Positions 42,193 through 51,161 of a stretch of 64,000 nt of DNA are shown here, piece by piece (the first letter of the stretch is position 1; the number at the start of each line of letters is the position of its first letter). The DNA comes from DATBHZ01 sp036557185 (GTDB taxonomy: Bacteria; Actinomycetota; Acidimicrobiia; IMCC26256; JAENVU01): assembly GCA_036557185.1 (NCBI GenBank), contig DATBHZ010000006.1, positions 9,986 through 73,985 on the forward strand, read 5' to 3'. Position numbers and translations under genes: made by a program. The notes beneath the pieces are model-generated. The model did no database searches and was not told where the DNA came from. It saw nothing but the letters and a program-made list of their open reading frames with translations.

Positions 42193-44187
42193 ATGGCTGG
42201 GGGCCGCGCCTTGCACGGTAGGCGCCGACCGGGGAACCTCACCCAACGTTGTCGGCGGCGTCGTTTCGCGCGCACAGGAGGGTGCATCGCCGCGGGGCTG
42301 GTCGTGGTGCTCGGTGGCTTCGCGGGCGGTGCGGTCAGCGTTGCGGTCCCGCTCGCCGTATCACCACCGCGATCCTCACCACCAGTTGTGCCGACACACG
42401 TGCGCGCGAGCGACTTCGCCGAAGGCGGGCGTGTGCTGCACGCCGGCTGGCGGAGTAGCGAGGCCGCGGGCGCCAACATGGTGAGCGTCTCCTGGACCGC
42501 TGACCGATCAGCCCAGTTCGAAGTCGACGTGCGAGGACAGTCGGGGGGCTGGCAAAGCGCCGGTGTCGTCGCGAGCGACCAGCAGGCTACTGGTCCCGAC
42601 CCCGGGACGCTCGAGGCTCGGCGCGCCACGAGGTCGCTCGTCTCCGAGCCGCTCTGGGTGGGCAACGCCACGCGCGTAAGGATCCGCCTCGTTCGCGGGA
42701 CTGCGCGCGACGTGCACCTCCAACAGATCGATGCGCCTGCCGGCCCGCCGCCCGACACGCGCATCGCCGGCGCGCTCACGCTGCCCCAACCGGGAGTCGT
42801 GTCCCGGCGCATGTGGGGCGCAGACGAGAGCCTGCGGTTGCGGCAGTGCCCAGAGGGGCCGGTGTACACGGACAACGTGAAGCTGGCAGTCGTGCACCAC
42901 ACAGCGGGCAGCAACAACTACGGCCCCGGCGACACGCCGCGCATCGTGCGCGGCCTGTACGCGTACGCGGTCAACGTCCTCCACTATTGCGACACGCACT
43001 ACAACTTCTTCGTCGACAAGTACGGCCAGATCTTCGAGGGCAGATACGGCGGCATCGACAAGCCGGTGCTGGGCGCGCACACCACTGGCGCCAACTACGA
43101 CACCGTCGGGGTCGCGCTGATCGGGAACTACGACGTCACAACCGCCCCACCGGCGATGATCCGCGCACTCGACACGCTGCTTGCGTGGAAGCTGAGCTGG
43201 CACGGCGTCGATCTCGGCCGCTCTGTGGCGTACACGACGCTGACGGGGACTGATCGGTGGCCCGCCGGCTCGACGCACATTCTCCCGCCCATCGTCGGCC
43301 ACCGAGACCCGGGAATCACCGATTGCCCGGGTCGGTACGTGTACGCGTTGTTGCCGGCGATCAGGTTGGACGTGGGTCTGCGCGTCGCGCGCGCTCCGAT
43401 GGACGTGCTGCGCGTGTTCGCGGCGACGCCGGGTCAGCCGAGGCTGATCGTCGCGACGGCCTACGGCGCGCTCTACTCGGCGGGCGGCGAGCAGCAATTT
43501 CACTTCCCGGGGGCATGGCCGGGTCGCGACATCGTGCGCGACGTCGCACTCGTGCCGGGTGGGGCAGGTGGCTACATGCTCGACGCGTACGGCGGGATCC
43601 ACCGGTTCGGCAACGTTCCCGCGCTCACGGGCGGTCCGTACTGGCGCGGCGTGCCGATCGCGCGGGACCTCGTGCTGCGACCCGGAGGCGGCGCGTATGT
43701 GCTCGACGGATGGGGCGGCATCCACCCGGTTGGCGGCGCGCCGCCAATCGTCGGCGGTGCTCGGTGGCCGGGCTTCGATATCGCGCGGAAGCTCGTGCTC
43801 GTCCCGGGGGGCGCGGAGGTGCTCGACGGGTACGGCGGGATCCATCCGACGTCCGGAGTCCCCGCCCTGCACATCGGCGGCTACTGGCGTGGGTGGGACA
43901 TCGCACGCGACTTCGTTCCGGCGGCTACCGGCACTGGTTTCTACGTGCTCGACGGCCTCGGCGGTGTGTGGCCCACCGGCGGCGCGCCCGGGCTCCACGC
44001 GCCCTATTTCCGCCGCAACGTCGCGCGGTCGCTGCTCCTCGTGCCCGGTGGCGGATACACACTCGACGACTCAGGGAAGCTCAACCCGTTCGGGACGGCG
44101 CCCGCCGTCGCGCAAGCTCGGTCGACCTACTCGGGTGCACCCGCGATCACGACGCCGTACGTCGCGCGTGCCGCCGCGCTGGGCTGA
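42193..44187 (+). CDS. exported N-acetylmuramoyl-L-alanine amidase (PGRP domain) with C-terminal repeats
   Basis: 664 residues, ATG 42193. A twin-basic start and one hydrophobic segment (AGLVVVLGGFAGGAVSVAV) export it. A beta-rich region (about 75-200) precedes the amidase_2/PGRP domain (about 225-400): LAVVHHTAGSNNYGPGD, HYNFFVDKYGQIFEGRYGG, GAHTTGANYDTVGVALIGNY and HILPPIVGHRDPGITDCPGR carry the zinc His/His/Cys set. Six copies of a 41-residue unit with YVLDGxGGIHPxGGxP finish the protein. It should cleave the stem peptide from peptidoglycan glycan strands; the repeats may bind wall polymer. Confidence 0.87.
   Translation: MAGGRALHGRRRPGNLTQRCRRRRFARTGGCIAAGLVVVLGGFAGGAVSVAVPLAVSPPRSSPPVVPTHVRASDFAEGGRVLHAGWRSSEAAGANMVSVSWTADRSAQFEVDVRGQSGGWQSAGVVASDQQATGPDPGTLEARRATRSLVSEPLWVGNATRVRIRLVRGTARDVHLQQIDAPAGPPPDTRIAGALTLPQPGVVSRRMWGADESLRLRQCPEGPVYTDNVKLAVVHHTAGSNNYGPGDTPRIVRGLYAYAVNVLHYCDTHYNFFVDKYGQIFEGRYGGIDKPVLGAHTTGANYDTVGVALIGNYDVTTAPPAMIRALDTLLAWKLSWHGVDLGRSVAYTTLTGTDRWPAGSTHILPPIVGHRDPGITDCPGRYVYALLPAIRLDVGLRVARAPMDVLRVFAATPGQPRLIVATAYGALYSAGGEQQFHFPGAWPGRDIVRDVALVPGGAGGYMLDAYGGIHRFGNVPALTGGPYWRGVPIARDLVLRPGGGAYVLDGWGGIHPVGGAPPIVGGARWPGFDIARKLVLVPGGAEVLDGYGGIHPTSGVPALHIGGYWRGWDIARDFVPAATGTGFYVLDGLGGVWPTGGAPGLHAPYFRRNVARSLLLVPGGGYTLDDSGKLNPFGTAPAVAQARSTYSGAPAITTPYVARAAALG
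43440..44130 (+). repeat. six degenerate 41-codon repeats in the amidase C-terminus
   Basis: Units of about 41 residues follow LDxxGGIHxxGxxP, then about 8 variable residues, a W/Y-R/P-G turn, DIARxxVLVPGG. Clear copies start at MLDAYGGIHRFGNVP, VLDGWGGIHPVGGAP, VLDGYGGIHPTSGVP and VLDGLGGVWPTGGAP, with weaker ones before and after. The pattern suggests a small beta-propeller. Confidence 0.75.
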
Positions 44188-44230
44188 ACTGGCTTCTGGG
44201 CCGAACCGGTCTGTCATCCGCGCGAGCGAA

Positions 44231-44245
44231 ACGGCGCCGCGCCGT
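44231..44245. terminator. hairpin between convergent genes
   Basis: ACGGCG, loop CCG, CGCCGT lies in the 60-base gap between the amidase stop and the convergent methyltransferase stop. Short and without a T-run, so only a candidate bidirectional terminator. Confidence 0.3.
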
Positions 44246-44247
44246 GG

Positions 44248-45126
44248 TCAGGCCGGCTTCTCGCAGTGCCAGCAGATGAAATGCACGTCCGGTACGAACC
44301 CGTAACGCGTGCTCTCGTCGCCGTTCGCGATCGATGTGAGCGAATCCGGATCGCACGCCGAGAGCAGCTCGACTTCGTCGAGCGACCCGTCGGAATAGCC
44401 GGAGTCGAGCCCGGCACCGCCCGCGCGGACTCGGTCGATGAGCGGACCTGGCACGAGGCATGTCACGACGAAGCCCGCTGCTTCGAGCTTCTCACGCAGA
44501 TCCCAACCGAACCGCCAGAACACCAGGGTGTTGTCGCCGTGATATTCGGGTGTGACCGGCGGCGCGGTCTTGCTCTGCGGCATCGGGATCATGAGCAGGA
44601 TCGAGCCGCCAGGGCGGAGGACGCGGAACAGCTCCGACAAGGCGCTCTCGGTGTCAGGCACGTGCTCGAGCACGTGCGGTGTGAGGACCACATCGAGACA
44701 CGCGTCCGGGAGATCGATCGCCTGCAGGTCCAAGGAGATCATTGCCTTGTGCGCAGACTGGTCGTAGTCGCTCGCCGTGTAGTCGACGATCGCCGCCATC
44801 CGGTCGCGATACTCGGATCCCAGGCGAGGGCTCGTCTCGAGCACGCGCGCCCCCGCATCGTGGGAGACGCGGTGCGTCCAGCACCAGAACAGAAAGCGGT
44901 CGCGCGCGATGCTGCCGCAGGACGGACAGCCGGCCATCTCGCTGTGTGCCGTCCCGTCGAAGTCGGCACCATGCCACCCGCAGATGTTGCAGACGCGCCG
45001 ATCGGTTGACGGGTCCGACGCTCGTATCGCGGACTCCCACGGCTCCGAGCGGGGATCGCCGTGCGCGGCGCGTTCTTGTTTCGCCGCCCACTTCCCGGCC
45101 CGGAATCGGTTCCGGATAGCGCTCAT
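44248..45126 (-). CDS. class I SAM-dependent methyltransferase with N-terminal zinc ribbon
   Basis: 292 residues from ATG 45126; GTG 45135 is also in frame. Four Cys in CNICGWHGADF and GCPSCGSIARDRFLFW form a zinc ribbon before the methyltransferase domain. SAM region ARVLETSPRLGSEYRDRM, then YTASDYDQ, LDLQAIDLPDACLDVVLTPH, VLEHVPDTESALSELFRVLR and PGGSILLMIPMP. Such zinc-ribbon methyltransferases accompany sugar-synthesis clusters. It may modify a sugar or lipid carrier; the substrate is unknown. Confidence 0.82.
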   Translation of the reverse strand: MSAIRNRFRAGKWAAKQERAAHGDPRSEPWESAIRASDPSTDRRVCNICGWHGADFDGTAHSEMAGCPSCGSIARDRFLFWCWTHRVSHDAGARVLETSPRLGSEYRDRMAAIVDYTASDYDQSAHKAMISLDLQAIDLPDACLDVVLTPHVLEHVPDTESALSELFRVLRPGGSILLMIPMPQSKTAPPVTPEYHGDNTLVFWRFGWDLREKLEAAGFVVTCLVPGPLIDRVRAGGAGLDSGYSDGSLDEVELLSACDPDSLTSIANGDESTRYGFVPDVHFICWHCEKPA

Positions 45127-45205
45127 CGCGGACACTGTTGTCCGAACATACTGGTTCGCCGCGGTTGGTGTCGGGCAGGTCGTGTGATCGGGTAGGGCGC
45201 CTTCG

Positions 45206-45949
45206 CTACCGGCGCGCGTGCAGCACGACCCGCTGGGATCTCAACTCGGTTCGGAGAGACCGGCCTCTCCTCGTGCCGGCGAGAGAACGTGCGACGCGCC
45301 GATGCAGAGGGGTCCGATACTTGACTTCGACCGTGCGAAATCCGCAGTTGAGGAGCAGCCCTCGCAGAGCACGAATGTTGTATTGATACCAATTGGTTGG
45401 ATCATCGTTGAGACCAGTACCCGGATAGACCCTCGCGGCGGCATATGGCAGCCAGTTGACCGCGGTTTCGGTTTCGACGATCAGCAGGTCGCGACAGCAA
45501 GCCGCCACGCGTTGGAGTGCCGTGATCGCGTCAGTCAAGTGATAGAGGACACCGAGCAGCAGAACCACATCGAAAGGGCCGTCAACGGCTTCCGGAGACA
45601 ACTCCATAACGTCGATCAACTTGTCCTCGACGACCGAGTTCAAGCCCAACACGTTGCGCGCGTATAGGAAGGCATCGCGCCGACCCCAGCTCGATCCATC
45701 CCATGCATAGGAGTCTGTTGCCAGCACCCGCGAGGCGCCGCGCCGGGAGCATTCGAACGAGTAGAACCCATCCCATGCGCCGACATCGAGCACACTCAGT
45801 CCCGTGAGGGACCTTGGAAGGTGAAGTCGGGGCAGTGCGCGCGAGGGGTCGGTAACGCCTTGAGTGACGACACCGCCGGGCAACTGCATGGTGTGGTACC
45901 ACGCGTAATCCGCAGCACGGCTCGCTGCATCCTCAAGCCGTAGCTCCAC
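45206..45949 (-). CDS. class I SAM-dependent methyltransferase, CmoB-like
   Basis: 247 residues, GTG 45949. N-terminus YAWYHTMQLPGGVVTQGVTD matches the substrate region of CmoB/DUF1698 enzymes; SAM motif SLTGLSVLDVGAWDGFYSFE; acidic loop VLATDSYAWDGSSWGRRDAF; post-I block FDVVLLLGVLYHLTDAITAL. CmoB itself carboxymethylates tRNA, but relatives in glycan clusters act on sugars. GC content in this gene is visibly lower than in the genes around it, and AT-rich codons are used more often, which suggests recent acquisition. Confidence 0.82.
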   Translation of the reverse strand: MELRLEDAASRAADYAWYHTMQLPGGVVTQGVTDPSRALPRLHLPRSLTGLSVLDVGAWDGFYSFECSRRGASRVLATDSYAWDGSSWGRRDAFLYARNVLGLNSVVEDKLIDVMELSPEAVDGPFDVVLLLGVLYHLTDAITALQRVAACCRDLLIVETETAVNWLPYAAARVYPGTGLNDDPTNWYQYNIRALRGLLLNCGFRTVEVKYRTPLHRRVARSLAGTRRGRSLRTELRSQRVVLHARR

Positions 45950-46012
45950 GTCGACACGTTAGCTGAAGCCGTAATGGACTCCGAAGCAAGCGACCACGGC
46001 TGTCGCTGTGGG

Positions 46013-47566
46013 TCACAGCAGTTGATTTCGCTCCACGATCTCGAGCAAGTGCTCCGCGAACGCGTCGTCGGAATACTGCAACGATCGGGCGCGCGCGGAG
46101 CTTGCCAGCTGCGCACGTAATGCTTCGTCGTTGGCGACTCGCAGCGTCAGATCCCGCAGCTCGGCGAGCGTGGTCCACCGGTAGCCGTCGACGCCGTCGC
46201 GCACGATCTCGCGTTGACCGGCCTTGTCGATCACGATCGGCACGCAGCCCGCCGCCATCGCCTCCGCCGTAGTGATCCCGAAGTGCTCGCTCGCCCATGG
46301 GGAGCGGCTCTCGTCTTGGCCGTAGCCCGTCGCCGACCAGTGGATCGCGGCGCGGTTCATGAGCCGTGCGAGCGTGTCCCGGGGCGCGTTGGGATGAATC
46401 TCTACGGGGAGTCCTGCAGCTTCACTGCGCACGGCGTCGAGGTATGACTCCTGCGCAGGCTCGCATCCACCGATCACGTGCAACGTCCAACCGGTGAGCT
46501 GACCCTCACGGACCATCGCGCCGAAGGTCTGCACCTGCTCGACCTGCCGCTTGGAGTGTCCGGCCCCCGGCGGGAAGAACCGGCCGACCGTGACGATGCT
46601 GCGGTCGCGCTCGGGCGCCGGCTCGAAGCTCTCGACGTGGATGGGCGGGTACATGATCTCCGTCGAGCGATTCCACAGCGTCTGGATCCACTCCGCCGTG
46701 TACGACGAGATGGCGACGATCACCTGGTAGCCGTCGAGGAACGACAGCCCGCGGGGGTCGCGTAGCAGCCATGGGAACCGTGCCCCGAGCCAAGCAGACG
46801 GGTGGCGCCCATCCGTCCCGAACCGGAGGCGGGAGATGGCGACGCCGAGCCGTCGCTGGTCGGGTTTCTCGGGTGCGAACCAGTCGGATTCGAACACCAG
46901 CTCGCGCGTCTCGCTGGATTCCGGCACGGTGACCCGGGCCTTCTCGAATCGTGGCTCCACGCCGAAGGTGCCGATGACAGTGCCGTCGACCGTGACGTCG
47001 AGCTTCGTTGGCGGGCCTGAGAGCCGAGCGACGTCGAAGAGCAGGTCCACCGACTTGCCAGGTGGGAGCTGGAGCCGACCCCGCCCATTGGTCCACATGA
47101 CCGTACGGAGCCGCAGAGTCGCGGCCGGGAACCAGCCCACGCCCCAGCCGGTGAGGCTGAACTCGCTCGGGCTCGTCGCGATCCGGCCGAAGGCGCGGGC
47201 GGCACGTCGTTGCCACTCGGGAAGGTCGTGGTCGGCCGGGGTAGGGAAGTAGCAGAGGTACATGGCCTTCGCTGGGCGCGCCGGTAGACGCGACATGTAT
47301 GAGCCGTTGACGAGAAGGTCGTAGTCCTCCATGAGTTGCGCGAGCGCGCCTTCGCCGACGTCAGGGATGACGCGCAACGAGCACGCGTTCAGGTCGAGAC
47401 CGAGGTATGCGCCGAGCTCGCCGAGGTCGGTCGACTCGTGGGCGATCAGCTCGACGTCGACATCAGTGCGCGACAAAACCTGGGCGACCATCCCCGTATA
47501 TCGTTCGCCGCCGCCGCGTGAGTGCCAGTACTTGTTGTACACGGCCACCCGTCGGCGCGGGTTCAT
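46013..47566 (-). CDS. GT-B glycosyltransferase with an inserted beta-rich domain
   Basis: 517 residues, ATG 47566. N-half begins RVAVYNKYWHSRGGGERYTG, recalling ALG11-type transferases; C-half holds SIVTVGRFFPPGAGHSKRQV and SPWASEHFGITTAEAMAAG. Between them (about residues 150-255) is an extra segment of alternating hydrophobic strands (LQLPPGKSVDLLFDVARLSG, then KLDVTVDGTVIGTFGVEP and TRELVFESDWFAPEKP), which looks like a beta-sandwich, perhaps glycan-binding. Its upstream neighbour has a similar insert. It overlaps the GT2 gene by four bases. Confidence 0.87.
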   Translation of the reverse strand: MNPRRRVAVYNKYWHSRGGGERYTGMVAQVLSRTDVDVELIAHESTDLGELGAYLGLDLNACSLRVIPDVGEGALAQLMEDYDLLVNGSYMSRLPARPAKAMYLCYFPTPADHDLPEWQRRAARAFGRIATSPSEFSLTGWGVGWFPAATLRLRTVMWTNGRGRLQLPPGKSVDLLFDVARLSGPPTKLDVTVDGTVIGTFGVEPRFEKARVTVPESSETRELVFESDWFAPEKPDQRRLGVAISRLRFGTDGRHPSAWLGARFPWLLRDPRGLSFLDGYQVIVAISSYTAEWIQTLWNRSTEIMYPPIHVESFEPAPERDRSIVTVGRFFPPGAGHSKRQVEQVQTFGAMVREGQLTGWTLHVIGGCEPAQESYLDAVRSEAAGLPVEIHPNAPRDTLARLMNRAAIHWSATGYGQDESRSPWASEHFGITTAEAMAAGCVPIVIDKAGQREIVRDGVDGYRWTTLAELRDLTLRVANDEALRAQLASSARARSLQYSDDAFAEHLLEIVERNQLL

Positions 47567-48930
47567 GCGCGCACCGTGAGCCACGTCTCGAGCTGCGCCC
47601 GCGTGACGGTCGCGGCCTTTGCGATGTTTCGACGTCGACGAATCATGCGCGGCAGCAGCCGGAAGTACGAGCGGAGCACCTTCGCTCGAACCACGTGCCT
47701 GCCGGCCGCGGGACGGGAGCGAGTGCGGAGCGCTTCGAAGACGGACCGCGCGAGCATCGACAGGCTCACGAGCGGGTACCGGAGCACCGCGGAGCAGGCG
47801 ACTGGCGTGGACGCGTCCTTGGTCAGTGTCAACAGACGGTTGCGGTCTACGTGGAACGTCCAGTTGGGCGACCAGCTGTCGCTGCTCGCGGAGTGCAGGT
47901 GACGGAGCTCGGCGGTAGGTTCGTAACGGATCGAGTATCCCCGTGAGCGGATCCGCCACGAGAGGTCGATGTCCTCGTAGTACATGAAGTAGTCGTCGTC
48001 GAACCACCCGAGCTCCGAGCCGACTTCGGTGCGGATGGCCATGCCGTTCCCGCATGCAGCGAAGATTTCGACAGGCTCGTCGAACTGCCCGGTGTCGCGC
48101 TCCTCGAACCCGCGGTCGGCCCCATGGCCGTCGTGCAAGACGATGCTGCCGACGTTGTTGATCACACGTTCCACCGTGGTGCGGCACGGCAGCTCGACGG
48201 CAACCGTCGTCTGCTCGGTGCCGACAGTTGCTCGGAGGCCGTTGGCCGTGAGCGGCTTCGTGCGCTCCGCGCTCACGGACAGCTCGACGCGAACAGGGCG
48301 GTTCGTCGTAGTGCCCGCGACCGCGTCGTCTGGCACCGGCACCAGGATCTCCCCGGTAGGCCGCGTCCAGCGGATGGTGCGCTGCCCGACGGTCTCGGGC
48401 CCGTAGGCCGCCGATTCCCAGCGCACGTCGCGCGTCACATCGGTGTCGTCGACCGTCACGCTCGAGACCTTGACACCGAGGTCTCGACCGTCGTGTGGCC
48501 CCGGGCGGTAGGCGGTGGTCGTCAGATCGACGCGTAAGAAGCGAGGGTGGAAATAGGTCTTGCCATTGACCGCGGCGAGGCGGTCGGCACCTGGCTCCGA
48601 GAACGGAGCCAGCAAGCGCTCGAGCCAGCGCGCTTGCGGCATCGCGTCGTTGTTCAACATGACTGTGAACGGTGTCATCACTTCGCGGGCGGCGAGGTTG
48701 TTCCCTCCCGCGAATCCGAGATTCGACGCACTCTCGATGACACGGACCCACGGATACTTCGCGGCCAGCAGATCACGCGAGTCGTCGGACGAGTTGTTGT
48801 CGACGACGACCGTCTCGAAAGGCGCCGCTTCGCTGCGCTGCGCGTCGAGGGCGTCGAGACAGGCCGGGAGCAGGTGAGCGCCGTTGTAGTTGACGATCAC
48901 AACGGTTGCGATCGCCTGCGGCACCGTCAT
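47563..48930 (-). CDS. family 2 glycosyltransferase with an inserted beta-rich domain
   Basis: 455 residues, ATG 48930. GT-A fold: VVIVNYNGAHLLPACLDALD, VVVDNNSSDDSRDLLAAKYP, NLGFAGGNNLA, TVMLNNDAMPQ as the DxD region, FAACGNGMAIRTEVGSELGW and FDDDYFMYYEDIDLSWRIRS. A stretch of about 130 residues is inserted between the DxD region and the acceptor-site block (about 125-255), containing PVRVELSVSAERTKPLTANG and ATVGTEQTTVAVELP. Rhamnosyl-type transferases of this family normally lack it. It probably acts on the exported glycan together with the neighbouring enzymes. Confidence 0.87.
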   Translation of the reverse strand: MTVPQAIATVVIVNYNGAHLLPACLDALDAQRSEAAPFETVVVDNNSSDDSRDLLAAKYPWVRVIESASNLGFAGGNNLAAREVMTPFTVMLNNDAMPQARWLERLLAPFSEPGADRLAAVNGKTYFHPRFLRVDLTTTAYRPGPHDGRDLGVKVSSVTVDDTDVTRDVRWESAAYGPETVGQRTIRWTRPTGEILVPVPDDAVAGTTTNRPVRVELSVSAERTKPLTANGLRATVGTEQTTVAVELPCRTTVERVINNVGSIVLHDGHGADRGFEERDTGQFDEPVEIFAACGNGMAIRTEVGSELGWFDDDYFMYYEDIDLSWRIRSRGYSIRYEPTAELRHLHSASSDSWSPNWTFHVDRNRLLTLTKDASTPVACSAVLRYPLVSLSMLARSVFEALRTRSRPAAGRHVVRAKVLRSYFRLLPRMIRRRRNIAKAATVTRAQLETWLTVRA

Positions 48931-48970
48931 CTCCGATGGTCTGCAGCGCCGACGACGCGCGCCCCGAGGA

Positions 48971-50158
48971 TCACGCCACGACCCCGGCCTCTGCGTACCC
49001 GACATAGTCGACCTTGATCAGACCGATCTTCTGAGCGCCCGTGATCTCGAAGGCGTTGCTCGTCCGCATGGCAGCGATCGCCTGTCCGGCTTCGCGGCTG
49101 AGCTGCACCGCCACCACGAAGCGCCCTCGCAGGGGCGGGCATTCCGGCACCACGAAGTCGAGTGCCCAGTCGCCCGCGCGCTGGGGGAGATCGGCGGCGG
49201 GGATGGTCATCGACCAGATCGGGATGTCGCCGACGCCCATGACGACCAGGCGGACGTGGTCGACGCGTCCGATCCAATGCTCGCCGATCGTCACCGGCAC
49301 CCGGATCGCGAGTGACTCGCCCGGCGCAACGCGCTCGATGGGTGGGCCGCCGGCCCGGTTGCTGAACACCACCTTCCCGAACACCAAGCCGCTGTGCTCA
49401 GCATCGTCGGGCTTCGACGACGGTACGTCGGTGCCGAGGAGCTTCCGCAGCTCGAAGCTCGCGAAGTACGGGTCACCGTCGAACATGACGTGGCCGTGAT
49501 CGAGCACTACCGCCCTGCTGCACACTTGCTCGACGAGCCCGCTCGAGTGACTGACGAACAAGATCGTTCGACCGTCGTCCTGGAACTCGCTGATCTTGTC
49601 GAGGCACTTCCGCTGGAAGTGTTCGTCGCCGACGGCGAGCACCTCGTCGACCAGGAGGATCTCGGGATCGACGTTGACGGCGACCGCGAAGCCGAGCCGC
49701 ACGTACATGCCCGACGAGTAGTGCTTGACGGGACCATCGATGAACTCCTCCAGCTCGGAGAATTCGATGATCTCGTCGAGCAGCGAACGCGTCTCCTTGC
49801 GCGTGAGACCGAGCAACGACGCGTTGAGGTAGATGTTCTCCCGGCCGGAAAGCTCGCTGTTGAACCCCGCGCCGAGTTCGAGCAGCGACGCGATCCGGCC
49901 GTTCGAGCGCACCGTGCCCTCGGTTGGCCTCAAGATGCCCGCGAGCACTTTGAGGAGTGTCGACTTGCCGGAGCCGTTGGCTCCGATGAGGCCCACGGTC
50001 TCGCCGGCAAGGATGTCGACCGACACGTCGCGCAGAGCCCAGAAGTCCTTCGTGGAGATGTGGGCCCGGCGGAGGATGCGCTCCTTCAGACTCGTTGCAC
50101 CCACGTGGCTGGCGAAGCGTTTCGAGACGTGACTGGACGAGATCGCGAGATCGGTCAC
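48971..50158 (-). CDS. polysaccharide ABC exporter ATPase, Wzt type with C-terminal carbohydrate-binding-like domain
   Basis: 395 residues, GTG 50158. NBD: FWALRDVSVDILAGETVGLI, Walker A GANGSGKSTLLKVLAG, YSSGMYVRLGFAVAV in the signature area, Walker B ILLVDEVLAVGDEHFQRK and LFVSHSSGLV. Residues from about 250 form a beta-sandwich (KVVFSNRAGGPPIERVAPGE, DHVRLVVMGVGDIPIWSMTI) like the C-terminal domain of Wzt proteins that recognises the finished O-polysaccharide. It pairs with the permease gene four bases upstream of its start codon. Confidence 0.92.
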   Translation of the reverse strand: MTDLAISSSHVSKRFASHVGATSLKERILRRAHISTKDFWALRDVSVDILAGETVGLIGANGSGKSTLLKVLAGILRPTEGTVRSNGRIASLLELGAGFNSELSGRENIYLNASLLGLTRKETRSLLDEIIEFSELEEFIDGPVKHYSSGMYVRLGFAVAVNVDPEILLVDEVLAVGDEHFQRKCLDKISEFQDDGRTILFVSHSSGLVEQVCSRAVVLDHGHVMFDGDPYFASFELRKLLGTDVPSSKPDDAEHSGLVFGKVVFSNRAGGPPIERVAPGESLAIRVPVTIGEHWIGRVDHVRLVVMGVGDIPIWSMTIPAADLPQRAGDWALDFVVPECPPLRGRFVVAVQLSREAGQAIAAMRTSNAFEITGAQKIGLIKVDYVGYAEAGVVA

Positions 50159-50162
50159 GGAC

Positions 50163-51023
50163 TCAGAGCACCTCGGCGAACTCGCCCGACATGCGCCGGT
50201 AGCTGAGCAGACCGATCACGCAGACGATCGACGCGATGATCATGGCCAACCCGAGCCGCTCCAGGTAGAAGGCGATGCCAGGATCAGCGAGCACGTGGCC
50301 GCCTCCGGCCAACGCCGGGTTCTGGGCGTACAAGGCACGTTGCGACGAGATGACGACGGCGGTCATCGGGTTCAAGAGGTACAGGTTGTACATCCACTCG
50401 TTCGTGAGGTGGGCGCTCACCAGCGAGACCGAGTACACGACAGGGGAGAACCAGAAGCCCGCGAGCAGGAGGATCTCGACGATGTGCGTCGTGTCGCGAT
50501 AGCGGACGTTCAGGCTGGCGACCAGGAATGCGAGCCCGCTCACGAAGGTGATCGCGACGATGAGCGCCGGGACCAACAGCAGCAGGTTGAGGCTGAGGAA
50601 GTTGGTGTCGCCCACCGCGACCATGACCGCGAGGAAGACGGCGGTTTGGAGCGCGTAGTGGACGGCGTTGAAGCCGATCGAAGTCAGCGGAAGCACACCC
50701 AGAGGGAAGCGCACCTTCTTGACCAGGCCCGCATTGCCGACCACGGAGTCGGTCGCCATGCTCACCGAGCCCGAGAACGCGGTCCAGATCAGCAGGCCCG
50801 ACATCAAGTAGAAGCCGAAGCGCGGGATGCCGCTCTTGAGGACCACCTGGAAGACGAAGCTGTAGACGAGCAGCAACACGAGCGGCATCGCCAGCGACCA
50901 GACGAACCCCAGAACGCTCGCCTGGTACTTGACCTTCAGGTCTTTGCCGATCAACGCGGTGACAAGCTCGCCTTGTGCCCGCCGTGAGCTCGCGCGTGGC
51001 CGCGCAGTCGTCGCCGGCGTCAT
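50163..51023 (-). CDS. polysaccharide ABC exporter permease, Wzm type
   Basis: 286 residues, ATG 51023. ABC-2-type permease with six membrane helices: VWSLAMPLVLLLVYSFVFQV, FYLMSGLLIWTAFSGSVSMA, LLLLVPALIVAITFVSGLAF and RLGLAMIIASIVCVIGLLSY. KYQASVLGFVWSLAMPL and GIPRFGFYLMSGLLIW are typical of polysaccharide/teichoic-acid exporters. It forms with the Wzt-like ATPase the channel that moves the lipid-linked glycan across the membrane. Divergent from the large membrane protein at 51162, with a 138-base promoter gap. Confidence 0.92.
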   Translation of the reverse strand: MTPATTARPRASSRRAQGELVTALIGKDLKVKYQASVLGFVWSLAMPLVLLLVYSFVFQVVLKSGIPRFGFYLMSGLLIWTAFSGSVSMATDSVVGNAGLVKKVRFPLGVLPLTSIGFNAVHYALQTAVFLAVMVAVGDTNFLSLNLLLLVPALIVAITFVSGLAFLVASLNVRYRDTTHIVEILLLAGFWFSPVVYSVSLVSAHLTNEWMYNLYLLNPMTAVVISSQRALYAQNPALAGGGHVLADPGIAFYLERLGLAMIIASIVCVIGLLSYRRMSGEFAEVL

Positions 51024-51161
51024 CTGCTGTGATTCCCCTGGAGTCGTGGCGACCTCGCACAGCCTGCAGCTGCCCCGAGGTGATGGCAGGTGACGTCACG
51101 ATACCGTCTGACACGGATCCGATCCGCAATGCAAGGGGGGGTCGGTTCTATCCTTCGACGG

